Source of the DNA: Carya illinoinensis
Taxonomy: Eukaryota > Streptophyta > Magnoliopsida > Fagales > Juglandaceae
Reading direction: 5' to 3'
DNA: 64,000 nucleotides
Assembly (NCBI RefSeq): GCF_018687715.1
Contig: NC_056767.1
Span: 2,046,001 to 2,110,000 of the forward strand
The notes under the pieces are model-generated. The model did no database searches and was not told the DNA's origin. It saw only the letters and a list, made by a program, of their open reading frames with translations. A program made the translations under genes and the position numbers. This document shows positions 1-12,969 of this stretch, piece by piece; within the stretch, counting starts at the first letter, position 1; every line of letters begins with the position of its first letter.

Positions 1-916
1 ATGAACAAGGATTAAGGCTCAATACTTAGAGAGGAGAGAATGAAAGTTCTGAATGAATGTTGTATGCTCTGGATATTGTAAATGTGAAGCTCTTAAATGA
101 TCTATTTATAGGCATATGAGACTTCATATTCAAATTTAAAAAGATTTACATATCAAAGACAACATTATTTACTTTTTCAAAAAATTCAAATAAAAAGTTC
201 TTCTTTTTCAAATGTCAAAGACAGTATCATTCATTTTTCAAAAATTTCAAACTTAATTTCTTACTTTTTGCATATGACAAAAGGAGCACACTTTACTTTT
301 CAAAAAATTCAAACCTAATCTTTTTACTTTTTGCATATGATAAAAGGAGCACACTTTATTTTTCAAAAAATTTAAACATAATATTTTTACTTTTTGCATA
401 TGACAAAAGGAACACACTTTACTTTTCAAATTTTTCAAACAAAAACATCTACTTTTTGCATAAGTCAAAAAAAGTATCAATCACTTTTGAAAATATTCAA
501 ATAAAACATGCACATATGAAAGATGACAATCAATCATCTTTAATATTTTTAAAGTTCAAACCTTTAATCATGTCATGCATATGTGAAAGATGACAATCAA
601 TCATCTTTCAAAATTTTCAAATTTAATTTTTAAAATATTCATAAACATGTGGAAAATGTATTTTAATACTTTATGATAAAATATTAATTTTGAGCCTTGA
701 TCCTAATTTTGAATTTTCAAGAGATTTACAATATTACTCTATGATTTTAATATGAACTTGTTCCCTTCTTGCTCATGCTTGGTTTCTTGATGTTCTTGAC
801 TCCATTGTGTAGACAACTTGAGCTTGAAACTCATTTATTCTTTGAATTCATTTGTTATCATCAAAATCCATGTGTAGATATATAATTACACAAAACTTGG
901 AACCTTGGGTTCAACA
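1..916 (-). mobile_element. LTR of a retrotransposon, cut by the window edge
   Basis: Read on the minus strand, this stretch begins TGTTGAACCCAAGG at position 916, the usual TG start of a plant Ty1/copia LTR. It runs leftward out of the window, so its other end and partner LTR are not visible. A TATA box (TATAAATA on the minus strand, 103-110) lies near the left end and is followed by a transcribed-leader-like stretch, as expected for the U3/R boundary of an LTR. At 916/917 the sequence passes abruptly into copia reverse transcriptase coding on the other strand, so this LTR was inserted into an older element. Whether it is a solo LTR or one end of a full element cannot be told here. Confidence 0.6.
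190..490. repeat. Minisatellite of about 63 bp inside the LTR
   Basis: The motif ACTTTTTGCATA recurs at 263, 326, 389 and 451, each followed by a run of A/T-rich sequence containing CACTTTACTTTTCAAA. This gives a period of 62-63 bp over about three and a half units, with a more diverged unit before them. The open frame read through it on the minus strand is a by-product of the repeat. Confidence 0.75.
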
Positions 917-2178
917 GTAGCCAAAGGCTATCATCAACAACCTGGCCTTAATTACATTGATACATTTAGTCCAATAGTGAAACCCATTACTATTCGGTTG
1001 GTGATTTCCATTGCTGTTTGCCGTGGCTAGCCCCTGCGCCAATTGGATATAGAAAATGCTTTTCTGCATGGTTCGTTATTTAACAATGTTTATATGCAGC
1101 AACCTCAAGGCTTTGTTGACAAAAATTTTTCCACTCATGTGTGTAAACTCCATAAGGCCATTTATGGTCTAAAACAGGCACCATGGGCCTGGTTTGCACA
1201 ACTCAGTTCTTGGTTAATTGGGTATGGTTTCACTGCTTCACACTCTGATCCTTCTTTATTCATCTTGCATAATGGTGATATGCATATGTTCTTACTCGTA
1301 TAAGTTGATGATATTGTCCTGACTTCATCAAAACCAAGTCTTATTGACAACTTTCTCCATGATTTGAGTACTGCCTTCCCAATGAAACAGTGAAAGACCT
1401 AGGCTGATTATCATATTTTCTTGGTCTCGAGATTGATTATTCTGCATCTGGTTTGTTTTTGTCTCAACGGAAGTATATAAAAGATTTGCTTTTGCTTACT
1501 AGAAGTAATATGATACATGCTAAATTGATGACCTCACCCATGGCATCCTCCCTCAAACTCTCGAAGTTTGATTCCCCATCCTTTGATGATAGTACATTAT
1601 TTAGAAGTATTGTAGGAGGATTACAATACCTATCCTTCACTAGACTTGACATATCTTTCTTTGTGAATAAAGTATGTCAATTCATGCACTCTCCCAAGCT
1701 CTCCCATTGGTATGCTATAAAGAGGATCTTGCGGTATCTTAAGGCCACGATAAACTTTGGTTTGATGTTCAGATTTTCATCACACTTCACTCTTCAAGCA
1801 TATTCAGATGCTGACTGGGCAGGCTGTCTAGATGATAGATGCTCTATATCTGGCTTTTGTGTATATTTAGGCAATCATCTCATCTCCTGGAGCTCCAAGA
1901 AATAGAAAACTGTAGCTAGATCTAGCACAAAAGCAGAATACAAGGCTCTGGCATCCACAACTGTTGAATTAGTTTGGCTGCAAACCATGCTCCTTGAGTT
2001 AGGTATGTTTTTACACAAATCACCAATTCTGTGGTGCGATAACATTGGTGCCACTTATCTGTTTGCGAATCCTGTTTATCACTCCAAAACAAAGCACATG
2101 GATATTGACTACCACTTTGTTCGGGATCGTGTTGCTACCAAGACCTTGACTGTCTCCTTTTGCAGCTCTAAAAATTAG
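917..2178 (+). pseudogene. Ty1/copia reverse transcriptase-RNase H remnant
   Basis: The plus strand encodes the C-terminal half of a copia Pol polyprotein. It has the RT entry ([16 protein letters not shown]), the LDIENAFLHG and YGLKQAP blocks, the FLG block near 1420, and RNase H (YSDADWAGC, SSTKAEY, KHMDIDYHF). It is broken several times. A TAA at 1301-1303 replaces the tyrosine of the YVDD active site. A frameshift lies between about 1370 and 1410, a TGA follows at about 1406, and TAG codons interrupt it at 1903-1905 and 2176-2178. The gag, protease and integrase half is absent because the LTR at 1-916 interrupts it on the left. It cannot make a working enzyme. The family assignment is firm; only fragments are open. 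Confidence 0.9.
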
Positions 2179-3114
2179 CTAGCTAATGTCTTCACAAAGC
2201 CGTTAGTTTCAAACAAATTTACAAACTTCAGGACGAGTCTCATTTTTGCTGACACCCCATTGGACTCACGGGGACGTATTAGCCTAGATGAATCTGTTAC
2301 TCATGGCCCTTTAGAATCTTCATAGAATATTCTAGATTTTGCATTATTTTTATTTTCTATTTTTCTTATTGGTTAAGTTGTAACAGAAATATTCCTTTGT
2401 AAGTGTATAAAAGGATACAATCACTCAATGAGAAATGCGATTCAGTTTTTCACAAAATGCTTCTCTGACAATGAGAAAGAAGTTTCTCAAAACACATGGA
2501 TCTACGCTGAAAAGAAAAAAAAAATAAAAAAAAATAAAAAGAAAAACTAAATGTACCATAGTCAAGTATTTGCTACCTCCTCTCTAAAAAACTATGTCAC
2601 TTTCCTAAACAATCATATTTTTTTTTCCTACTTCATCGCACTTCAAGGTTTTTAATGTCAAATAAAGGATCACGATGACCTTCAAGCTTTTTATGTCCCT
2701 TCAACGTCGCTGGATCTCTTAGCTTAGTAAAATAATATAGCTATCACGTGGAGGAACCCACATTTTCTATTTTTACCTTTTATGTTTCTCATGCACTAAT
2801 GAAGAAATAGATTAGTTATACGACCATCAATCTTTTTCAACCATAAAATAATTGATAACCACATTTTCTTCATTGATCTTATCCTATATACTATTTCGTA
2901 TAGTTCATGGGTTGTACAGTTGTGGTCTGAGTGGTCTCAGTCTTCTTAATTATAAGAGCCTGTGATTCAATATTCAAAAATAAAATATCAAAATTTTTCA
3001 AGTTTGTCCAAACGGCTTAATTATTTAAAGATGAAAAATCAAACGGGGATCTACCCTCCTAAATATGATTTAATTTAATACATAGATGTTACTTACTATT
3101 AAATCAAATCAACA
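2179..3114. other. Copia 3' flank and a possible SINE; no gene
   Basis: After the RNase H remnant comes what may be the element's own 3' LTR (about 2250-2510), with TATAAAAGG at 2407-2415 and a leader-like run. I could not find its partner. A stretch at about 2905-3040 on the plus strand resembles a tRNA-derived SINE: an A-box-like GTGGTCTGAGTGGTC is followed by a B-box-like GTGATTCAATATTC. Both calls are tentative. The rest is AT-rich with no coding signal. Confidence 0.35.
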
Positions 3115-3119
3115 AATTT

Positions 3120-3433
3120 TGTAACAGAACAGAGGAAAAGGACGAGAGAGCTCAAAGGGCATGGTGCATGGAATTCTAGAAAGTGCTCTTCAATTCAATG
3201 ATTACTGTGCATGATACAAGCAGCTACTTATACACATATTTCCTAACAAACTAAACGATTTACATACTAAAAACAGAAGGCATCTTAATGTGAAAATGTG
3301 TACAAAATAATAATGAAAAGAGTAATCAACAAATAGAAAAGAAGTGTAGCTGGTCATCAAACTTTAGTATTTCTTCTAAACGACATGTAACTGTTATGAG
3401 TGGATGACTAACCTACAACTTCATTATGTAATA
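3120..3433 (-). repeat. 3' LTR of the copia element
   Basis: This 314-bp repeat matches 7167-7486 with scattered substitutions and a few small indels. It is preceded, in element orientation, by the purine-rich tract GCGGGAGGC (3434-3442), the expected second-strand primer. Confidence 0.9.
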
Positions 3434-6400
3434 GCCTCCCGCAAGATGGAGAATAGAGATTCACTATTTCTATCTCGGACAAATGTCTTTGTAGAAGATA
3501 AGAAGGCAATGCCTTTGTAAAGATGTCAGCTAATTGGTATTGGGATGCAATATGAGCCGTGGTGATAGCTCCTTCTTGAATTTGATCCCTTATTAGGTGG
3601 CAATCCAACTTGATGTGCTTAGTTCGTTCATGGGATGCCGGATTGGCAGCTATGTGTAGATCACGACTTGGTTGTCATAATAAAGTATTGCAGCTTGTGG
3701 ATGTGGAATTCTAAGATCAGAAAGCAAGTAGCGCAACCAAGTGAGTTTGGAACAAGTTGAGGCCATGGAATGGTACTCGACTTCAACTGATGAACGAGAT
3801 ACCACAGTTTGCTTTTTTGTTTCTAAGAAACCAGTGAATCACCAAGAAGGATACAATATCCTGTAGTAGATCGACGAGTGTCGGGGCATGAAGTCCAATC
3901 CGAGTCGCAATAGGCTTTGAGTTGAATTTGAGAGGCAGATGACAGTAAAATACCTTGTAAGCTAAGGTCTCCGTGTAATCTATGCCCTCCTGTTGTGTAA
4001 AACCTTCGGCAACAAGTCTTTCTTTTAATCTCTCAACTGACCCATCATAGTTAAACTTAGTTTTGTAGACATATTTGCAGTCAATGGCATCTTTTCCAGG
4101 AGGTAAGTCAGTGATAATCCAAGTTTGGTTTTGTTCTAAAACTTCCAACTCACTATTCATGGCCTGACACCAGCCAAGATGTGCCACGGCTTGCTTGTAG
4201 GTTTGAGATTCAAACATAGTGCAAATAGAAGTGGAAAAAGCACTAAAAGTAGGTGAAAATTTCTGGTAAGAAATAAATTGTGATAGTGAATAGGGATTAC
4301 CATGAGGAGGTGTAGAAACCTTGGATAACGATTGATCTAAAGCTGGAAATGAGGCCTGGTCACAATGGAAGTCCTGCAAGTACTGGGGAGCTGTTCTTGA
4401 TCTAGTAGACCTGCGAAGTGGTGGAGCAATGGGTGAACTTGGGAGGGGTGGAGATGGAGGAGAATTGAGGGGAGGTGTGTGAGAAGATGTAGTGGGCAGA
4501 GAGGGGGATATGGTTTATGGGAGATCAGTGGGATTAGAGAATGGAGTTGGGGTGGGAAAGTCAATATTATTTAGTAAGGTTGGGAGAAAACAAAGCTAGG
4601 ATTAGAAGATGTGGTGGAAGTAGAGATGGGCAAGGATTGGAAAGGGAATATTGATTTATGGATAATTACATCTTGAGAAATGAAAATGGTTTTGGACTCA
4701 ATGTCAAGTAGTTATACCCTTTGGTGCCGAAGGGGTAACTAAGAAAAATGCACATGCGACCTCGAGGATCAAATTTTTTTCTACCATGGGAAAGGGTAGA
4801 AGCAAAACAAAGGGAATCAAAAATTTTTAGGTGAGAATAGGCGGGTGGTGTGTGGAATAAAAGTTCAAATGGAGTTTTATTCTTGAGAAGTGGGCTAGGG
4901 GTTCTATTTATTAAATAGGTTGCTGTCAACACACAATCATTCCAATATTCAAGTGAGAGGCCAGTTTGGAGTTTTAAAGCACGAGCCACATTAAGTATGT
5001 GTTGGTGCTTTCTCTCAACAATTCCATTTTGTTGAGGAGCGGCAACACAAGTGGTGTGATGCACAATTCCTTTGGAGTTAAAAAAAAAATCTGTCATGAG
5101 GAATTCACTGCCATTGTTAGTTCTCAATATTTTTATTTTCAGCTCAAATTGAGTCTCAACTAGATTAGAGAAAGCTTCAATGGTTTTCCTTGTTTCTGAT
5201 TTACTTTTGAGAAGGTACAACCATGTGCTTCTAGTGAAATCATCCACTAAGGTGAGAAAAAATTTAGAACCATCATAGGCAGGAGTCGAACATGGTCCCC
5301 ATAGATCACAGTGCACTATTTGAAAGGGTTTTGAGGTTTTGTGTATGCTGTGAGAAAATGGAAGCCGATGTAACTTAGCCAATGGACAAATGCAACAAGG
5401 CTTTTCATTAGAGGTAATATTTTGTTTTACAATAGGATATGAAATTAAATGCAAAACAAGAAATGAAAGATGACCTAGGCGACAATGCCATAGGTCAGTG
5501 ACACTAACAGGACTCAAAATAGATGCAGAAATTGAAGACTTGTCATAGGAGAAATGTGAGAGAGTGGTAGCTAGAGTTGAAGGAGAAACTGCAGTTCTGA
5601 GCAGGTAGTAGGGACCATTCCTCACTTCACTATTCCCAATCATTATCCAAGATAAAAGGTCCTAGATAAGACAAAAATTAGAGAAGAAAACTAGGCAACA
5701 TGTGAGTGTAGTAGCCAATTTCTTGGCTAAAAGGAGATTAAATTGAAAAGAATGGACACATAAGACGTCTGTGAGATATATTGAAGGTGTGAGTTGGACA
5801 CATCCTATGTGAGTGACAGGGACTTCTATCCCATTTGGTAATTTGATAGAATACGAAACCTGTGCAGTGATCTTTTTGAGAGAAGAGGTGCAGCAGACCA
5901 TATGGTCCATTGCACTAGTGTCTATAATGCAAGGAGTGTCTCAGGTGTGCAATGATTTGTGTGTGGATGTGTATAAGCAAAAGGAGATATCAGAAAACTT
6001 AGAAGTTGAAGTTGAATGAATGTTGGACTGAATCTGATTAGCTGATGGCTGAGCAGCAACGGGAGACTCCCTCCACTAGAGTAGGGCCGTTATTGTTGAT
6101 ATTGGGTTTTATTGTAGAATTTGTGACCTGGTGGGTATCCATTCAACTTTCACATTTTTCCATCATATGTCCAGATAGATGACAGTGAGAACACACAGGG
6201 GGCTCAGTATTACCAGCTTTGAAATAATTCTCAAAAGAATGTCCAGTTATTTTGCAGTGTGTGTAGTAAGCACGCTCCTTCTTTTGGGTTGGTTTGGATT
6301 GAGGTGATTGTTTAGGAGTAAAATGGAAGGGCCTTTTGATGGCAAAAGCCATGGAATCAGGGGAAGGGTTTGAAGTTGGGAGAAGAAGGTGTTGGTGTTC

Positions 6401-7137
6401 CTGCTGATGGATAAGTGAAAACACTTTTGTGATGGGAGGTAACGGATCCAGAGCATGATTTGATCCCGAACAAGAGAATAAGTGTCGTTCAATCCCATGA
6501 GGAATTGAAAAACACAGGCTCGTTGGTATTGGTGAATAAATGATTTCAGAGAATCATAAGTGCAAATGGGAAGCGGATCATAAATAAACAGTTCGTCCCA
6601 AAGTGTTTTGAGTTTACCATAATAAATACTTACATAATCATTCTCTTGGAGGAGTCGAGCGAGGGTCTGCTTAGGCTGGTAGATGCGAGGCCCGTTTTGA
6701 TGAGAAAACCTATCCTAGAGATCGAGCCATATGTCACGAGCAACGTCAATGAACACCACACTGGACTTGATGGATGGGCTGATGGAGTTTTGTAGCCACG
6801 AAATGACCATGTCGTTGCAACAGTCCCAGAGCTCAAGGAGAGGGTCCTCTAGTTTGGTGGGTCGAGAGATAGCATCAGTGATAAATCCCAATTTATTTTT
6901 GGCATGAAGAGAACGCCGCATAGCACGCGTCGAGGTTGCATAGTTATTGGAGGTAAGCAAATCAGTGACTAAAATCACCACAGGGTTGTCTCCATTGTCC
7001 AAACAAAACGGGTTACTTGCGTCAGTTAGGTTGTGGTATTTTGTCGAATGGTCGGTTGGGGAATGGGTTGAATGGACAGAGTGGTTCACATTGTGGGTTG
7101 AAGATGAATCGGTTGAACTATCCAGGGGATCTTCCAT
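3434..7137 (-). pseudogene. Copia gag-pol polyprotein, multiply broken
   Basis: Pieces recognised in order on the minus strand follow. The Copia_N gag domain is at 6715-7137 (NPFCLDNGDNP, KNKLGFI). A zinc knuckle region is at 6143-6424 (CSHCHLSGHMMEKC). The protease is near 5830-5935, where the active site reads DTSA instead of D(S/T)GA. The GAG-pre-integrase and integrase core are at 4666-5643 ([25 protein letters not shown]). The RT N-terminus is at about 3955-4250 ([27 protein letters not shown]). RNase H remnants run to 3408. The integrase DNG aspartate is replaced by N. The RT frame jumps from its N-terminal blocks straight to RNase H-side sequence near 3955, so the catalytic palm is deleted. 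Several frames and stops separate the pieces. It is inert as a protein source. Confidence 0.9.
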
Positions 7138-7157
7138 GGGTGGGTGCTCTCAGGCTG

Positions 7158-7166
7158 CTGATACCA
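7158..7166 (-). other. tRNA-iMet primer-binding site of the copia element
   Basis: TGGTATCAG on the minus strand directly follows the CA end of the 5' LTR. This is the standard initiator-methionine tRNA primer site of plant copia elements, and it fixes the LTR boundary and the element's orientation. Confidence 0.85.
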
Positions 7167-7486
7167 TGTAACATAATAGAGGAAAAGGATGAGAGAGCTC
7201 AGAGAGCTTGGGGCATGGAATTTTGGAAAGTGCTCTTTAATTCAATGATTTCTATGCACGATACAAGCAACTACTTATACACATATTTCATAACAAACTA
7301 ACTGATTTACATACTAAAAGCAGAAGGCATCTTAATGTGAAAATATGTACAAAATAAAAATGAAAAGAATAATCAACAAATAGAAAATAAGTGTAGCTGG
7401 TCATCCTTCTTCAGACTTTAGTATTTCTTCTAAACGACATGTAGCTGTTATGAGTGGATGACGACCTGCAGCTTCATTATGTAATA
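7167..7486 (-). repeat. 5' LTR of the copia element
   Basis: This 320-bp copy of the repeat at 3120-3433 carries the putative promoter (TATAAGTA on the minus strand near 7272). The target duplication AATTT follows at 7487-7491. Confidence 0.9.
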
Positions 7487-7517
7487 AATTTATTCTAATT
7501 ATTAGTTTATTGTTTTA

Positions 7518-9459
<1,942 letters not shown>

Positions 9460-9607
9460 CAAAAATTTTATGTGCAGTCATTTTTGTGGATTTCTTTGTG
9501 TACTCCAGTGATATGATTAGTTGTATATTAAAAAAAAATTAATCCAGCCAATTATATCAGTGGAGTGCGCAGGGAGTACGTAAAAGTGACTGTATGTAGC
9601 ATTATTC
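9460..9607. mobile_element. Mutator-type MITE, 148 bp, with 9-bp target duplication
   Basis: The two halves are inverted copies of each other for about 55 bp. One end carries GTGCAGTCATTTTTGTGG; the other, read inverted, carries ATACAGTCACTTTTACG. TTATTGCAA flanks both sides (9451-9459 and 9608-9616), a perfect 9-bp duplication as made by Mutator-like transposases. There is no coding capacity. Confidence 0.8.
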
Positions 9608-9987
9608 TTATTGCAAACCAATTTCGGTTAGGTTGCCCCTTTTTGTGGTGAAAAGTAGACCTTTTGTGGTGAAATTACTAGGCCGCAAAACATCTTATTT
9701 TTTGTAGTAATAAAAATAATTATATGTAACATTACTTATCAATATTACAATAACTCTACAACCTTAGTAAATAAGTTCCTCCGCGGATATGCATTTTCAC
9801 GTACGCCTGCGGAGGCCATTGATGTGGCAAAATGCTACGTCAGCTTTTGTTTTATGAAAAATTCTAGATGCAGTCCTAGTTCCTGGGTGCGCATGAATTA
9901 ATGAAACGGTTCGTTTCATCCCAAATACATCCCCTCCCTCAGTCCCTCTCCCTCCCCCCTCCCTCTCCAAATTCTACTGCACGAATT

Positions 9988-9990
<3 letters not shown>

Positions 9991-10084
<94 letters not shown>
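9991..10084. repeat. (CT)n microsatellite, about 94 bp
   Basis: Pure CT repeat preceded by a C-rich stretch (9931-9968). The open frames on both strands over it are Ser-Leu and Arg-Glu repeats and are not genes. Confidence 0.95.
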
Positions 10085-10086
<2 letters not shown>

Positions 10087-10899
10087 ATGTGTTGTCTTGT
10101 GCAATTTTAGTTTCCTTCTATACAAACTTACTTCACTCAACGCTAGTTAGTGTAGAGACAAAAGACGAAGATGAAAATTTCTTGTTTTGATTTCCAGCTA
10201 TGGCTTCTTGGATTCTTTTCCCAGGGGCTTTTGTTGTTTGGTGATGAATTTCTTTTTTTTTTTTTATTATTATTGACAGGTAGAACAATTTTTCACATAG
10301 TTTGAGGGGGTTGGTGGTTCGGATAGTATATTCGAATGATGAGATTTTGACGTAGTTTTCTTGCAATTGGTTGTTCATTTATTCGAAAGTTTGTTTGCTA
10401 AGTAGGCTTTGATCTTGTGAGTTAAGTATGAAGAAAGAAAATAAATATTCTATCTTGCAAAGTAATGACTCCATCTTTTCTAGACTACCAATTTATTGTT
10501 TCCTCAAAACAATTATATCTTTTAAAGTTTACTTAAACTGTTGTTCACTTACGAAGGATCTCTATTGTATTGGATGAGTAGCGAAACACGAGAAAGCTCA
10601 ATTTTTCCCTCAATATACATTCTATTGAAAAAACTGGATCTTCTTTGCAATGTAGAAAACTCAGTTGAAGACTGAAAGTAAAGATGGAATAATAAGTTAA
10701 GAACCTCTTCAGGCCGAATGAGGTGAATCATTGGAGGGAGGGAAGGTGCACTAGAGAGAAGGAAGAAAGTTAGATCTGATCATTTGAGCTTAGAGACCTT
10801 TTTGACATTTCACCATAATTTAAAGAGTAAATTACTATTCAGTCTATTTGTCCGCATACAATCCCTGATTCAGGATTGTACCTTGTAGTTCTCTTGTTT

Positions 10900-10931
<32 letters not shown>

Positions 10932-11358
10932 CTCTATATTCAAGCAACTTTAGTGCACCGATGTGGACCAATTGAATGACATGGCAGGTTTAATAAAACA
11001 GTGCATTTGACAGAGAACTGAGAAGCTGGGTAATATGAAAATGTCCTCGAGCAGGAAATATAATATCAAGAAAAGTAAAAAATTTTCTGCCTCTAGTCTC
11101 TTCTGTCTGTCTGTCTCTCTCCAACCTAATTTCCGTGCTCTCATCTTCTCTCTCTTTCTCTCCCATCTGATTTCAGCATGTAGATTGTAAACACATGCTT
11201 CATCTTTTCCCTTCGTGTTCAACGTTGTTGTGTTAGTCCTTGGTTGGTTGGTTCTCTCGAGTCATGGCTGTGGCGTTTCAGGGCTTTCCGATCTGGTAAC
11301 ATGTTGTTCTAGTAAAATATTGCTAAAATGAGAAAGCTGCCTCTTACCTAAGAGAGAT

Positions 11359-11403
<45 letters not shown>

Positions 11404-12148
11404 GAGATAGAAAGCGGATTGAGAGAGAGAAAATGGAGGGAGCTCGGCGTGTACCTAAGGAGGTGGCGAAAAGGCTAGGCAGTGACGGTGGTCGACAGAG
11501 GTAGTGGCTCACGGGTAGGAAACTCTGTTTTTGGGTGGCTGGAACAGAGGAGCAGTGTTGGGGGTGCTCTGTTTCGAAACTTGAAAACAGGGGTCTTCTT
11601 CTTCCTTTGACAGCAATCCGAGTGTTGGTAAGCAGTAAGCTTGGGTTCTTCTTCTTCCTTTGATCTGACGAAAATTGGTGCAAGAATGAAGTCCATATGG
11701 TGGTGTTGCGCGATGGTTGGTGAGATGCAAGGTTAGTCAGCAATGTTCACGGTGTGGCGAGGGGTTGGGGGTGCTCTGTTTCAGGCCTTTGTTCTGGCTG
11801 AATTTCTCCATTTTTCTCTCTCATAAACATTAGAAAAGTGCTCGAAGAATTACGAGCTTTTGTTTTTATCAAATTTGGCTCATCTAAAAGAGCTAGGCGT
11901 CAACCACAATGACAATGGGATGTGAAAAATGAGAGAGACGTGAGAGATCTGGGCTAAAATGGTTCCGTTCTCCTCGCTTGTTATCCTCTTTCTTCTTCTT
12001 TTTTCTTTACTCTTTTATCCCACCACGTCAGCAGTGCGCAAAATTCGTCCGCAAATAGGCCTGTACCTAGCAGAAATAGAAAAAAAGAAAGGGAAAAACC
12101 AAAAATAAAGAGAAGTTGACAACAACAAATTGCGTGACTTTTTACTTT
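10085..12148. other. Spacer with microsatellites; one doubtful first exon
   Basis: No supported gene. A (GA)n run lies at about 11357-11400, and poly(A) at 10906-10931. At 11264 the plus strand reads ATG GCT GTG GCG TTT CAG GGC TTT CCG and then reaches TG|GTAACA, which could be a very short first exon with a splice donor. No continuing exon was found, so it is only noted. Confidence 0.3.
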
Positions 12149-12317
12149 AAAAAAATATAGTTGCAAGTATAATTATGTATTAATTTATATATTAATATGA
12201 TGTGATTGGTCAAAAGTAGATTTTATTAGAAACAGTGTTAATTTAAATTTTAAGTATGAATAAATCAGTATTGGTACACAGATTAGTGCGCGACTGTGCT
12301 TGTATATAGCAAAACTC
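12149..12317 (-). mobile_element. hAT-like MITE, copy 1, 169 bp, 8-bp target duplication
   Basis: Member of a four-copy family in this window (also 19217, 21710 and 61393). In family orientation it begins GAGTTTTGCTATATACAAG and ends with an inverted version containing CAACTATATT. It lies reversed relative to the copies at 21710 and 61393. TTTACTTT flanks both ends (12141-12148 and 12318-12325), consistent with an 8-bp hAT duplication. It is non-coding. Confidence 0.8.
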
Positions 12318-12969
12318 TTTACTTTTTACTCAGATCAATCTTCCCCCCTTCCTTAGTAACAGTAGTCTATCCCCCTTTAAAGAGAAGCTACTATGCCGCT
12401 TACATCACACTGCTAGACGTACCGTCCAGTTGTTTTTTTTTTAAATTTTCTTTCTCATTTTTTAATTACTTTCTTAATTATTAAGTAAAAAAATACATCA
12501 ATACACTTAAAATCATTTTCTTAATTACTAAATAATAATAAAAAAATAAATAAATTTTTTTACGTAAGTCGGTACCGCTAAGGCGGCATGGAAGCATTTC
12601 CCCTCCCTTTATTATAAGGGTGATGCTAGGGATCCCGCTAGAGCATCCCTCTCAAGATTTTTATTTTTATTTATTTTTATTTTCTTACATTATGATTAAG
12701 AAAATGTTGTTTAATAATATTGTGAATTTTATTCATTTTTTAAAAATATTTAAAAGTGTTAAACAATTATATGAACAAAACAAAAAATATATATTTTTTT
12801 CAAATTATTTTTTTAATACTTTTAAATATTTTTTAAAAAAGAAAAAAAATTACAATATTATTAAATAATATTTTCTTAATCACTGCATGAAAAATAAATA
12901 AATTAATTAAAAAAATTAGAGTGGAATAAATGAATGGGATTCCCCAGCAGCCCTATCATTACTCTTTTC
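12318..12969. other. AT-rich spacer without a gene
   Basis: Low-complexity A/T sequence. A self-complementary section (about 12690-12880) has facing runs containing TAATATTG and CAATATTA, so it may be a decayed foldback element. No ends or duplication could be fixed. Confidence 0.35.

Larger units (their letters stand above)
3120..7486 (-). mobile_element. Ty1/copia LTR retrotransposon, complete ends, defective
   Basis: Two direct LTRs (3120-3433 and 7167-7486) bound the element, and AATTT flanks it on both sides (3115-3119 and 7487-7491), a perfect 5-bp target duplication. On the minus strand the order is 5' LTR, primer-binding site, Gag, protease, integrase, remnant of RT, RNase H, polypurine tract, 3' LTR, which is the copia order. 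The internal region is short because the RT core is missing. Both LTRs start TA rather than TG at the 5' end (TATTACA) and end in CA (TGTTACA). The two LTRs agree at about nine bases in ten by eye, so the insertion is old. Confidence 0.92.

Noticed and set aside
245..480. Possible CRISPR-like array
   Set aside because: Units are contiguous 63-bp tandem repeats without unique spacers, inside an LTR of a plant genome.
2905..3040. Functional tRNA gene
   Set aside because: Box-like motifs are present, but no cloverleaf can be drawn; at most a SINE relic.
9901..10140. Ser-Leu and Arg-Glu frames on both strands
   Set aside because: Repeat artefact of (CT)n; both strands are open over the same tract.
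11348..11743. 131-residue minus-strand frame
   Set aside because: Low-complexity Ser/Pro sequence ending in the GA microsatellite; three overlapping frames are open and no domain is seen.
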